Of a stretch of DNA of 64,000 nucleotides, positions 44,065 through 54,178 are shown piece after piece. The translations under genes and the position numbers were made by a program. The stretch comes from Agrypnia vestita (taxonomy: Eukaryota > Arthropoda > Insecta > Trichoptera > Phryganeidae). Each line of letters starts with the position of its first letter. The first letter of the stretch is position 1. The notes beneath the pieces are model-generated. The model had not been told where the DNA came from, searched no databases, and saw only the letters and a list, made by a program, of their open reading frames with translations. The DNA lies in NCBI GenBank assembly GCA_016648135.1, contig JADDOH010003931.1:167527-231526 (forward strand), written 5' to 3'.

Positions 44065-44211
44065 ATGCAGTTCTTTATGGTGATTTCGGCCAACGGTGAA
44101 ACTCGTGATGTGCACATGTCGCCGATAGGCAACCCCGCAGGAACATTTTATAATGTTAGTGATGATGATGATGAAGGTAAGTCAGTTGTTTCCTATCCCG
44201 AACGTACGTAA
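44065..44211 (+). CDS. Short acidic-tailed open frame (48 codons)
   Basis: Reads MQFFMVISANGETRDVHMSP, then IGNPAGTFYNVSDDDDEGKS and VVSYPERT, stop TAA at 44209-44211. A good splice donor (GAAG/GTAAGT at 44176-44182) lies inside it, so it may be a 37-codon exon ending in the acidic run. The stop overlaps the ATG of the next frame (TAATG). Base composition is more balanced than in flanking DNA, which supports coding origin. No family recognised. Confidence 0.35.
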   Translation: MQFFMVISANGETRDVHMSPIGNPAGTFYNVSDDDDEGKSVVSYPERT

Positions 44212-44645
44212 TGGGACAAACAGACGGATTGTCTGAATCATCGAAATTGAAATACATATTTCATGCAGATAATGTAGAATTTAATCATTCTTCATACACT
44301 CCCAAGGTATGTCATTCGGCAGATCGAAGATTGCCAAAGCCTGAGGTACTTCCACTGGCAAGTTGGCAGACGTTTCCAGTCAGTACCACTATTCTTGACG
44401 TCTCAGGCTGCAGAAAACGCACTATTTCTAGTATACCCTTGACTGGTGGTCATGCTCTGACATGGTGGAACATCCTTTACCAATCGTCACAAACCCTGGT
44501 CCTCAACGATCCAACGAACGACGAACCTTGCCTTTCAGATCGCACGATTATTAAACCAATCAAAACCAATACCAAGGAATCTATACTTATTACGCATTAT
44601 AGTCCGGAACTGAAACTTCAATTAAATGTTTTGTACGACCGTTAG
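44211..44645 (+). CDS. Unrecognised 144-codon open frame
   Basis: One of the longest uninterrupted frames in the window (the 150- and 156-codon frames elsewhere are rejected). It is hydrophilic with balanced composition: ESSKLKYIFHADNVEFNHSS near the start, a Pro-rich middle, IPLTGGHALTWWNILYQSSQ around residues 75-95 and a Lys/Thr-rich end. It overlaps the upstream short frame by one base in TAATG, in a different frame. The WW segment can be laid loosely against protein tyrosine phosphatase folds, but the match is too weak to name. Upstream 43630-44060 also contains short broken frames of similar composition. Could be a decayed gene, a retroelement ORF or an exon relic. Confidence 0.35.
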   Translation: MGQTDGLSESSKLKYIFHADNVEFNHSSYTPKVCHSADRRLPKPEVLPLASWQTFPVSTTILDVSGCRKRTISSIPLTGGHALTWWNILYQSSQTLVLNDPTNDEPCLSDRTIIKPIKTNTKESILITHYSPELKLQLNVLYDR

Positions 44646-44929
44646 TTATTTACATTTTGACGAATAACCCTATTAAATGTTAGTGTATGATTTTGAACTA
44701 GTACGTGAAATAACAAAAATAAATAAAAATAAATAAATCAGTTTAACTGACATACCCTTTTTGACGTCTCTGCTCGGTTCAAAGTATTCCACTTTTATTT
44801 ATTTGTTTTCCTTGCTCCTTGTTCTCTGTTCCCTTATTTTGTCTTCCTTCTTAATTCGTCTCCAATAGGTTATATAGATAGATTATTTATACCAAAATGG
44901 ACAGCGCTACCGCACTGCTTCACGGTTTA

Positions 44930-45075
44930 AAAATAACTACCCCGTCTCCCCGTGCGTCCCGCGTTTTATACACTTCCAGTTGACCTCAATTCTTCTGCTG
45001 ACGTCACTTGTTTACAACATACCGCACGAAATTTCCAGGAATTTTCCCCTCCCTCATACCTCCCCTGGCCTAGAG
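44930..45075 (-). promoter_or_regulatory. TATA-containing GC-richer block, minus strand
   Basis: On the minus strand TGACGTCA-like (CRE-type; 45004-44997) and, downstream, GTATAAAACGCGGG at 44971-44958 followed by CGCACGGGGAGACGGGG. A plausible promoter or LTR promoter pointing toward the frames above but antisense to them. Confidence 0.3.
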
Positions 45076-45244
45076 GTCATTAACATGGTGATTTTTAGAG
45101 TAAACAAGTCTAAAAATAGAATACGCATTGTACGCACCCAAGGCTTTCAGTGATGCAACGAATACGAACGATTTTTTTGAATACGAATATAATATTCATA
45201 TTTTCTCTCTGAATTAAGATAGTTTATCACCGCTTCTTTATCAT

Positions 45245-45717
45245 CCCTTTGTAATAAGGTATACATTTGGTTCATCACACCTCCAGTCGAACCATAAGTC
45301 CAGCGCATTGCCATTTTAGTTTCCCAATACGGTCCATAATATCGGCAACTTTTGATCGGCGTCTTATTTCTTCATTTCTGATTTTATCTCGAAGGCTCAC
45401 GCCGAGCATCTGCCTTTCCATGGCCCGCTGTGTACATTTTAATTTGTGTATGCTTTTAGGCCATATGTCAACATCGGTAAGATACATGTATCGAACATTT
45501 TTCTTTTCAGGCATACTGGTATTTCTTTATTTTCAAACAAGTGTTTCAATTTACCAAAAGCTGCCCAGCCCAGACCTATCCTTCTTGGTAGTTCTGCTGT
45601 TTGGTTTTCTTTTCCCAGCTTTATTTTATGACCAAGGTACACATATTCGACAACTGTTTCTATTTTCAAATTGTTTATTATGAATTTATGTTTGGATGTG
45701 CTTAAAATTTTTGTTTT
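45245..45717 (-). mobile_element. LINE family 3 (RTE-like), 3' fragment
   Basis: Minus strand: a 76-codon frame (45669-45439) with VEYVYLGHKIKLGKENQTAE, then LPRRIGLGWAAFGKLKHLFE, VCLKRKMFDTCILPMLTYGL; a frameshifted 79-codon frame (45514-45275) continues MERQMLGVSLRDKIRNEEIR and KVADIMDRIGKLKWQCAG. YLGxxIKLGKENQxxEIxRR is the standard post-RT segment of this insect endonuclease/RT family. The 3' tail region is missing; the 5' end abuts repeat S at 45718. Nearly the same sequence as 25425-25800, inverted. Confidence 0.88.
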
Positions 45718-45940
45718 TACTCCCTTTATATTAACTCGTGGCGTGTGCTTGCTTGCTTGCTTGCCGGCTTGTCGTCAAAAAAAACTTTGGATCGATTTTT
45801 GACCCTTTTACTGTGATCCAATCGAGCTGAAACTTGGCAAGTAGACTCGTGGTGACGATCAAGAAGACCTATCAAATTTTCGTTAAAAAAAATAATTATA
45901 GTATAATTTCGGATTTTTAGAAATTTTATTGGTTTTTTCA
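45718..45940 (+). repeat. Direct repeat S, copy 1
   Basis: TACTCCCTTTATATTAACTC at the start, then ACTTTGGATCGATTTTT, GTGATCCAATCGAGCTGAAA, CGATCAAGAAG and TATCAAATTTTCGTTAAAAA. Repeated at 46333-46530 in the same orientation. Contains a GCTTGCTTGCTTGC run absent from copy 2. Confidence 0.85.
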
Positions 45941-46332
45941 AATTGGAATCATTAGAAAAGTTTGATTAGCAACGGCGGCGGCCCGATAACGTCGCGGAAT
46001 ATTTTTTAAATTTGAATTACTCCGTCGGTATGCATAATAGGTACTTCACTACAAATGTCGAAAATCTAAATTGACTGACAAATGTTTTTAGAATTGAATC
46101 TTCAAAGCATGAAGTGTCTTATCAAAGCACCAAACATCTGACATTTTAGAAATATATTAAATTACTGTAAGATTAGTATTATGTTTAGTTTAGTGTATAT
46201 AGAAATATATTAAATTACTGTAAGTTTATGTTATATAAATATATTATTATATGTTTTAATTCGTCTTTAATTGTTGTTATATTTTACAAAAAAAGGGAGT
46301 ATAATAAAAACTTGGTTTTTATGGGTTACTAT

Positions 46333-46530
46333 TTTACTCCCTTTATATTAACTCGTGGCGTCTATGCTTGACGAAAAAACTTTGGATCGATTTTTAACAC
46401 TTTTCCCGTGATCCAATCGAGCTGAAACTTTGCAAGTAGATTCGTGGCGACGATCAAGAAGGTCTATCAAATTTTCGTTAAAAAAAAAAAAATTATTGTA
46501 TAATTTTGGATTTTTTAATTTTTTAATTGT
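46333..46530 (+). repeat. Direct repeat S, copy 2
   Basis: Colinear with 45718-45940, about nine-tenths identical by eye, lacking the GCTTGC run. The roughly 390 bp between the copies includes a tandem-like pair of AAATATATTAAATTACTGTAA around 46150-46223. May be the ends of one larger element. Confidence 0.85.
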
Positions 46531-46559
46531 CTTTTCATACAACTCGTATGGAGATTCCG

Positions 46560-47010
46560 ACGCATATGGTAGACACGAAACCAGAAAATGAGAAAGGGAG
46601 TATGGGTTACTTTTTTTGCATGTTCATTTCCAAACCTGTTGCTTTCGATGCTAGCTCCGTTGCATCCCTTACGTTGCCAATTTATTTTATTAGCATCCGT
46701 CCGCACGCGATTCCGATCATCCGCATCGATCAAATAATTCAAGATCGATTAAGAGTAAATAACCGATCGTTCCTCATATCGTCCGAAGCGCTTCGTCATA
46801 AATACCGCGCCCGTCATCCGATCGCCCCGGCAATAAATTCCCTTGTAATTTCAGAACCGGTCCGGGAACCGAACCCGGCCCACGCGGGTAATGGGCCCCG
46901 ACAAACGGGCCGCAATAGAGCCTACATATTCACTTACCACAAGGATTTATCACTGCGTTCCTTGGACTATCTTGATACTTGCACTATGGATTATTGATCC
47001 TCGAGACGTC
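46560..47010. other. Unique GC-balanced block, possibly regulatory
   Basis: Contains ACCGGTCCGGGAACCGAACC (Grainyhead-like AACCGG/AACCG motifs, about 46856-46876), ACCGCGCCCG and AATGGGCCCCGACAAACGGG. A 156-codon frame (46527-46997) is open across it, but it starts in repeat S and shows no protein signature, so I do not call it coding. Confidence 0.25.
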
Positions 47011-47045
47011 CTGCGATGCCGATGGAATCCATAATAAAAAAAATA

Positions 47046-47414
47046 TATACAGGGTGTACCAGAGCTGGCAGCAGAAACTTGGCCGGTAGATTCCTGACTA
47101 TACAACATATTTCAGACTTATTTTTTGCAAAAAGTTGCATTATCATTACAGCAATTTATATCGATTATCAAAAATTCATTTGTTTCAATACAACCCAAAT
47201 AAAATGGTAAAAACCGTATAAAAAAATATTTTCATAATCGACATAAGTTACTGTAATGATAGTTCAACGTTTTGCGAAAAATATGTCAGAAATATTGAAA
47301 AAAAATGCAAACTTTGATATTGCATATCTCCATTGCTTGAACATTTTAGACTCATAATGTAGGCAGAAATCTACCGGCCAAGTTTCTGCTGCTAGCTTTG
47401 GTACACCATGTATA
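47046..47414. mobile_element. Foldback element F relative with third terminus type
   Basis: TATACAGGGTGTACCAGAGC at left and CTAGCTTTGGTACACCATGT at right; arms share CAGCAGAAACTTGGCCGGTA / TACCGGCCAAGTTTCTGCTG exactly. Inner blocks TTTCAGACTTATTTTTTGC and ATTATCATTACAGCAATTTA match F. No coding sequence. Confidence 0.8.
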
Positions 47415-47489
47415 ATGATTTTTAAATGTGATTTCTTCGATTTTGTCACGGATTCTCAGCGGTAGGTTTTAAATTAATAACTTAAAACC

Positions 47490-47840
47490 AATTAAACTAT
47501 TAATTAAGATAAATTATAGAAGTCTAGAAACGAAGCTATTTATATGAAAAACGTTTATAGAAGTCTTTTTATATGAAGGCCCACGGCGATAACCTGTATG
47601 AGCTTGCTTAAGTGATCACTCTACACAATGCAGCGTTCACCATTTCCATCGTAAGAAAATCCACATCAAAATTTTGAATACTGTATATCTGTTCCAAATT
47701 AAAACCTTCCATATATTTGAAAGGACTATGCTAGAGACATGTGTTGTCCTTCTCATGAAATAGTATTAAAAAATTTGGCAGCTGGTAATGATAACTCATA
47801 TATGTTTAATGTGGAGTATTAAGCAATATTATTTTTAAAT
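47490..47840 (-). repeat. Dispersed repeat R, copy 3
   Basis: Complement of the block series of copy 2, including AGTGATCACTTAAGCAAGCTCATACAGG in pieces (AGTGATCACT; GCTCATACAGG), ATAAATAGCTTCGTTTC and TTCTATAATTTATCTTAATT. May extend to about 47905. Confidence 0.65.
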
Positions 47841-48238
47841 TATACATGATATTTTTCCGAATTATTTAACATATGCATACACTAGAATATGCCTGGTAAA
47901 TTCAAAATCCAGTAATTGTGTTCTTAGAACATACACGCATATAAAAATATTGTTAAAATTAGACTTTTTTAACCAAAATCACTTGACTTAAGCTTATCTG
48001 GAACACTATTCCGTAAGTATCACTGATTTTCCACCAGAATATTCCACACGCAGGTATTTTTTGTTCACGCCCGCCGTTTCTATTGTACAGATTCTCAGTT
48101 GCTAGTTTCTATGACTTTGCTTTCTGTGGTTAATTGCAGCTACCATATTAAGACTGACTCGCCGCGCGCATCATCGCATATGGATAACGACTCGATTTTA
48201 TTTAAGCTTCTTGTTTATTTTTGTATGTTCTAACGATG
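47841..48238. other. No gene recognised
   Basis: 48000-48200 is unique-looking and less A+T-rich. Nothing identified. Confidence 0.45.
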
Positions 48239-48437
48239 TCAGGTGTTGAATAACTATCAAAATATTATGTCACTGTCAAAATGTCTTTTGTTTCTTGTTT
48301 TTCTAAATTATATGAATTTTTAAATATTGTTACTGAAGTTCTTGATTACTCGTTTAATTAATTTTTCAAATAATTTAGAAAAACAAGAAACAAAAGACAT
48401 TTCATTCTGATATTTTGACAGTTATGCAACACCCTGT
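48239..48437. mobile_element. Palindromic element M3 (MITE-like)
   Basis: Arms of about 75 bp: ACAGGTGTTGAATAACT-type left end against AGTTATGCAACACCCTGT, and TGTCTTTTGTTTCTTGTTTT against AAAACAAGAAACAAAAGACA. Non-coding centre of about 50 bp. Confidence 0.75.
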
Positions 48438-48548
48438 CGATGGAAAGGTTTTTCTGAAGCATGTTGGTGTAATTAATCAAATAAAAATAATACAATCAAT
48501 ATTTTTTTAAATTTCAATCTACAATGTTGCTGAATCATTTGAAAAAAA
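48429..48548 (+). mobile_element. PLE-type terminal repeat with decayed hammerhead
   Basis: ACACC / GGTGT helix I, CTGTCGA in place of CTGANGA, AAAGG...TTTTTC, GAAG in place of GAAA, then GTGTAATTAATCAAATAAAA and GAATCATTTGAAAA. Colinear with 32876-33010 but two core positions are mutated. It overlaps the right end of M3, so the junction is ambiguous. Confidence 0.5.
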
Positions 48549-48729
48549 TCAATAATTCAACTGATTTGTTTAAAAGACATTCGTATATTTTTATTTTAAA
48601 AGTGTTCTTAAATAATGCGATAAATTTGAATCAAAAAAATTTCTGTTTCAATTTTTTCTAAATTAAGTTATTATCACGAATCACCTAATAAATGAATAAT
48701 TAAAATTAATATCAGCAATTAATTAAAAT

Positions 48730-49015
48730 ATTCCTGAAACGGCGCCGGAAGTGAAAGCGTCACTTGATAATCTCGACCATTAAACAGAGTACCTTTCGGC
48801 GAGGCACGGAGGCATTAGGGCCGAGCTAAGCGCAGGAGACGGTCGTCCGTCACACGGGGGACATTTGTTCTGAGGTACTTAGCTCCGGGACGTATTTATG
48901 GGCCAGTCGGACCAAACAGACTATCGACTCTGTCAAATTATCTCCAGCGCGAATCCTGCTGCAGAAGTCAACCTACCGTTGTGTTTATATCGATATCTAA
49001 TTTGTAACGCGTGCT
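48730..49015. other. Unique GC-balanced block, possibly regulatory
   Basis: AAACGGCGCCGGAAGTG, GTATTTATGGGCC and ATATCGATATC motifs in repeat-free DNA. No coding frame. Confidence 0.25.
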
Positions 49016-49772
49016 TATCTTTTTTTTTAATGGGACTAACAGAGTACTGAGTACAATAAAAAAAAATGAGCGATCCTTACAGTAGTCGCATATGACATCT
49101 CACAATTAAAAATATCAATTGAGCAACGACAGAAATTAACATCAAAATTAAAAAAAAACTAATACTAATATATATTTATTAATTAGTAAATACAAGTAAA
49201 GAAAATGTATATGTATTTATTTATTATTGAATTTTGCCGCACTAGGTAGGTAATGTATATATCTACATACGCATTATGTGTTTGGTCAATTATATGCTTT
49301 TATTTAGTGTAGTGTGCCGCCATAGATATTGTATGAAAACTTTGAGTAAATATTTTAAAATATTCACATAAATTACATAAAATTAAGTATTTATTGGATA
49401 GTTTCGAAGATATAAGCAAAAATATATCAAAGTTACCACATCCACACCCTTGACACCAGCCACGTAACATATATACGAAATCAGAAGGGCTGGCTGTTGG
49501 AAGTGTGCGTCTTCGCTGTGATGGTACTTGCTGGACACTGATCTGTTTATAAACGATGATTTTTTCTCGGTCTGTAGGACAAAATATACCTATAGAAACT
49601 TTCGATTGTTGCAACATGTGTTGTATAATAAGTTGTCCAAATAACTTAATGAATATTCCAAGATTCATCAAATATGTGATATTAGAGAATTTTTTAATAT
49701 CTTTAAATATGTTCAAAAATATCTACAACATTATGTTCAAAAATATCGAACTTCTGATCAATAAAAACACAT
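49016..49772. other. No gene recognised
   Basis: A 138-codon minus frame (49716-49300) has no recognised motif; 49440-49560 is less A+T-rich. Confidence 0.45.
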
Positions 49773-50025
49773 TTATTCATGCACACTATACTTACTCCAA
49801 TCTTCTTCAAATTCATCCCCTTGGAACTGCACTTCTTCCCCACTTCTTCCTTCTAGCACTTCTCCCGCCGGTCCTGTCATTGTATAAAACACATCTGGAA
49901 TGGTCTTCCGCTGGGCTATCGCGTTCCGCATAATATCTTCTCTTGTTTCAAATTGGATTCCTTTTAGTGGCATTTTTTACTCGGGGAATAGCCAACAATC
50001 ACGCGAAGCCATGTCGGAAAAGAAG
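49773..50025 (-). pseudogene. mariner-type transposase, C-terminal relic
   Basis: Minus strand reads FFSDMASRDCWLFPE, an in-frame TAA, then KMPLKGIQFETREDIMRNAI and AQRKTIP; a one-frame shift gives QDRREKC and the first frame ends EEVQFQGDEFEED. This follows the mariner C-terminus order: S-P-D-L-A-P-C-D-F-W-L-F-P-K, L-K-G-x-R-F, a D-R-W-E-K-C segment and (Y)F-E-G-D. The D of S-D is in the position of the third catalytic acidic region's neighbourhood, but the catalytic core upstream is not readable. At least one stop and two shifts: dead. Terminal inverted repeats not found. Confidence 0.7.
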
Positions 50026-51575
50026 AGAACCTAAAAAAAGAAAGGTAGAATCAGATGCTAATATTGGGTGGATGCCTTATCTTCTTAGCAGATACCGTTC
50101 CAATGTTCCCCTACCTAATGTTAAATAGTTGGATCTGTGATCGTTTTTATTAAAATTAATTAATCGTTAGAAAGCTCAAAATATGTGTAAAAATTTATTT
50201 TCACTTCTTATCATATCCTTTATTTGTCACAACTGTTACAGGTTTTGTTTTTAATTGTTTAACTAAAATTATGATTTTTTACGAACCGGAAAAATTATTA
50301 TTTCCATTGTTTGCCCCATATTGGAAACCACGTCTCGCCTCTGCATTTCAGAGAATAAATATGATCGCGATCGGTGAAGTCCATTCGTTGACTCGTAGAT
50401 ATTGATTTCTTGATATCGGCTTAGCGTATACAGCTGGGCCAATAATACATTCAGGTGTATTCAAATATTCTGGCGCCCGACCAACTGTTCGGCGGCGTTG
50501 GCTCTATAACATGTGACATCATTTTCGTACTGTCGTCTGTACACAACGCTGCAGATTGCTCGCACTACGATTTAACGTTATTCCAGACACTACGCCAAAG
50601 TGGTTGCTTTTATTTTTTTTTTGCTCAGTCCGAATACAGTGGTGTATGTAATTTTAATACAAAAAATAATATAATAGAAAAATAATTTTAATATGGACCC
50701 AATATTCGATTCAAATGGTTAGATATCACTCAGAGTTAACGATGTCTAGATATTCGTGTCAAAATCCATAATCTTTTTTAAGAGATTAAATACACAGATT
50801 TTGTTGTTTCTATTATTATATGTTTAAAATGTATTTATAGTAGTTATGGCTCTCGCTTAGTAATCCAGCAGTCGGTGGTTCTTTTATTAATTAATCTTAT
50901 TTTTATTTTGAATTATTTTATTAAATTAATCTTATTTTTATGGTACAATGCTACTCGTGTACCTATTTGCATTTCTATTTTTTTTAATTTAAAAAAATAT
51001 ATAATTTGAAAGGAAAACTACTTTAAAACGGGGGGAATACCATCAATAGTCAGTGATCGCAAAAAGTAGCCAGAACAAGACTGAATAAATATCAGAGGTG
51101 ATATGTGCTGCTTTCGTAAATTGTAATTTACTTATAATGACTTATACCATATCACTAATTACTTTATGTATTTAATCTCATTTGCATATCTCCCTACACC
51201 ACCACTCGCATCACCAACCCCATGCACTGCACCTTGATAAGTCATAAGGACTTATGTAGTCAGGACATTAAAAGTAAAAAATAGCGAATAAAATAAAAGC
51301 CTAACGTTATAAGAACACATAGGAAGGTCCCCTCAGGTCCGAATCCTTCTGAGAGATGTTTCCCGTGGTTCCCTCTCCACAATTGCAAATATGAAGGCGT
51401 TTCAAGTTCCAACAAAGCTGGTTGTAGCTAGAGCAGAATACCTGATCTCCTATTGAGGTACTTTATAAGCCTTGTACATAGCAAGCAAGGCCAAAAATAA
51501 TTGTAACTCACATCTAAGAAGAAAAAAATACGTGCATTGGGTTGCACGGCCAAAGACCGACTGGCGACTATGGGT
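50026..51575. other. No gene recognised
   Basis: 50290-50640 is unique-looking and less A+T-rich (GGCGCCCGACC, GTTCGGCGGCGTTGG around 50473-50500). 50641-51300 is A+T-rich. 51300-51560 is mixed; nothing identified. Confidence 0.45.
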
Positions 51576-51711
51576 CGGTTGTTTCAAGTTGGATTAAAGT
51601 AAGCGTTCGTTTAAAGCATAGATGTTTGCGTTCTTCGCCTATCAGACGATCCGTTTTCGTAAATATCTATGCTTTAAACAAACGCTTACTTTAATCCAAC
51701 TTGAAACAACC
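51576..51711. mobile_element. 136-bp nearly perfect palindromic element M4
   Basis: Arms of 48 bp (51576-51623 and 51664-51711) match at all but one position: CGGTTGTTTCAAGTTGGATT, AAAGTAAGCGTT(C/T)GTTTAAA, GCATAGAT. The 40-nt loop is unpaired. A half copy may lie at 62703-62766. Confidence 0.85.
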
Positions 51712-54061
51712 GGCCGTATGTCAAGTGACTCCAATTTACTACAGTAGCGTATATTTGTAGCACTTTGTATTACTGGGTACGGCCATAAATCAAAATCATG
51801 AATCAGTATCAAGAGTTTATATTTTTATTAAATTTTATTTTTTTTATTATTTACCAAACTCATTAAAGTTTACGCCAATCAAAATAATATTTTAATATCC
51901 GCAGCCTTCAAAAAATTACAGATTTTTCTGTACCAAATATAACTACACTCTGAGGAAGAGGACAATATCAGTATTACACAATACCAAATAATTCTCTCTT
52001 TGCACTCCTGTAAGATGTACGAGTCCATTTAAATAATATTATATAAATTATAGGAGGGCTAAAAACATAGGTTAACGTGTGCTTCTCTTTATTTTTTGGT
52101 ACAATATTTTACTGCTATTTAATAATAATAAAAAAAATTAAATGATGTAGACTTACATATTTAAAATACCATCGAATAATTGTCAACAACCGCATCTGCT
52201 CATGAATTAATCGACACAATTGCCAAATATATTTCATATATATTACAATGTGAAATTAAAATTTCTGTTCACTATTTAATTTCGCGATATTATATTATAT
52301 TCAGGACGACAAAAGATATGACATCTGTCATTATTGAAATTCATTTAGCATATTTTTGTTTTCACGCGATAATTGTGAAAAATTTGTACTTTATGAATTT
52401 ATCATGCGTGCAATATTTAATTCGCTGTATTTTACAGACTCCGAATTAAATTTCATTCATTAAAAATTTAAAATGGTATTTATTGAAATGCAAATTGTGT
52501 GTGTTCAAAATATTTAAATATTAAAAGTTATTTTGAACTCCTATTAATTAATACTACAGTACAAACAAAACTTTCAATCTCATACCAATTATTATGGGAC
52601 GTCTGTATTGTTTGAGTGATTTATTACCAAAAGCAATATCAAGAATGTACTTTAATTCTTGTAATTAATATTAAATTGTTCAGTCCCTTTCTTTGTTAGA
52701 TCTTCATATTGACGCTGAATACACTATTATTATACTATTTCAAGACGAGCTCTGAAAAACTGTTTACCTTGCAATATCTCTGCCATATTTCTGATGCCCA
52801 TCAGGGATGGAAAATCAAAGCCTCAGTGAGTGCCATAAATATTAAAAATAAATGCAATAACAACAATAGGTACTTAGCTTCTTTAGTATTTTTTTTTTTA
52901 AATATCAATTGCTATAGTCATGTCATAATTTGTGTTGGCTACCCCCAAATGATCTCAAATCATTGAATATTGTTATTTTTTATCTCTTACTGATTTTATT
53001 AATTCAATTTTATTTAAATGAAAATATGGTCTTTATCCATTATGAAAACTGGAAGGTTTGTTGCATTCTCTGTAGCACTATTTTTTCATTTATTTCATAG
53101 TCAGTAATGTATGCATTAAAACATTTTTCCTTTACTTTAAGTTTTGTATAGAAACTAGGTAAAGTAAATACGAAACTCAGCTTAATTTTAATTTCGAAGA
53201 ATTTTATGCTGTCAGTTTTTACTATATGTTATAATTTTAGAAAAGTTTTGTTAGTTCTAAAGAAAAATACTTGACGTTTTAAAATGTAACCAGAATTATT
53301 GTGTTTTTAGATTTAGTTAAGGTTTATCTAATTAACATAATACAGCCAGTAGGAGTACAATTTTAAAAGAAACATATTTCTGAAGAGAATTCCAAAAAAA
53401 TTAAATTTAATAAATGTTTGTAATGATAATATTTATAAAAAATGGACAGCCGTGAGACCTTAATCATCCAGGGAATTAAAAATGCAGTGAAAAAAGAATA
53501 TTGACTATGGTACCTATATAAGCGTCTGGAAAATGACGTAAACGAACTAACTTAATATGAAAAGGTAGTAGAAACTTACAAAATTGTTTATGTTTATAAA
53601 TAAAAACACTTTTGGAAATATCTGACGCTAAAACATTGTAGTTAGATAATAACCGGTTTCAGAACGCCTGTTCTTTCATTTTTAATATTTCATTTCATAA
53701 CAAATAATTGTGTTTTATACCGGGAATATATTTCGTGAGTAATTTCTGAATTTTTTTTATATCTTAATTATTTTATTTTTAAAATCAAGGAAATACATCA
53801 GCAATATAGTTTAATTCGTGTGATCGGAATAATAGCTGACCTTATTATTTTATATCGCCACACGACACGGACTATTTTCAATGTATGTTGGTTCTAGGTT
53901 GCTACGCCACACAAACAGATGGATAGACACAGGTAATGATAAGTATAGGATTCAGTTTATGCGCAAATAAAGGCGTGCAACTCTCTACCCTCAATAATAC
54001 CGAACAATGCATTTTATAATTTAAAATATGTTTTACTTTACTTTGTAATACACACACACAA
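51712..54061. other. Long A+T-rich stretch, nothing recognised
   Basis: About 2.3 kb. Frames at 52180-52449 and 52709-52966 are A+T-driven and unrecognised. A short (AC)n lies at about 54052-54060. Confidence 0.6.
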
Positions 54062-54135
54062 TACGAGCTATTAAATTACAACTATAGTTTCGAGAGGAAC
54101 AGTCCCTCTCATCATCAGGTATAGATAATAACTAA
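54062..54135 (-). ncRNA. Hammerhead ribozyme (type I) in PLE terminal repeat
   Basis: On the minus strand: CTGATGA (54118-54112), helix II with a perfect 6-bp stem GAGAGG/CCTCTC (54110-54105 with 54097-54092), GAAA (54091-54088), self-complementary helix III ACTATAGT (54088-54081), cleavage-site T at 54080, and helix I formed by TAC (before the core) with GTA (after it) plus a second TTATTA/TAATA helix across an internal loop. All invariant core bases are present. It lies 3' of a PLE GIY-YIG frame on the same strand, as in known PLE terminal repeats. Helix III implies a dimeric form. Confidence 0.75.
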
Positions 54136-54178
54136 CTTAAATACAAAATTTATCTATCTAATTGGGTAGGTCAGGGGG

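Noticed and set aside
44211..44645. Protein tyrosine phosphatase-like domain
   Set aside because: Only a loose PL-x-G...WW resemblance; no catalytic HC-x5-R signature present.
45267..45683. 138-codon plus-strand frame
   Set aside because: Antisense to the LINE family 3 fragment.
46527..46997. 156-codon plus-strand frame
   Set aside because: Starts in repeat S, has no motif or coding-like periodicity by eye, and overlaps a block that reads as regulatory DNA.
49437..49973. A two-exon gene on the minus strand (donor GTAAGT at 49795, acceptor at 49572, phase-compatible frames)
   Set aside because: The first frame reads as a mariner transposase C-terminus with frameshifts, so the splice sites are probably fortuitous.
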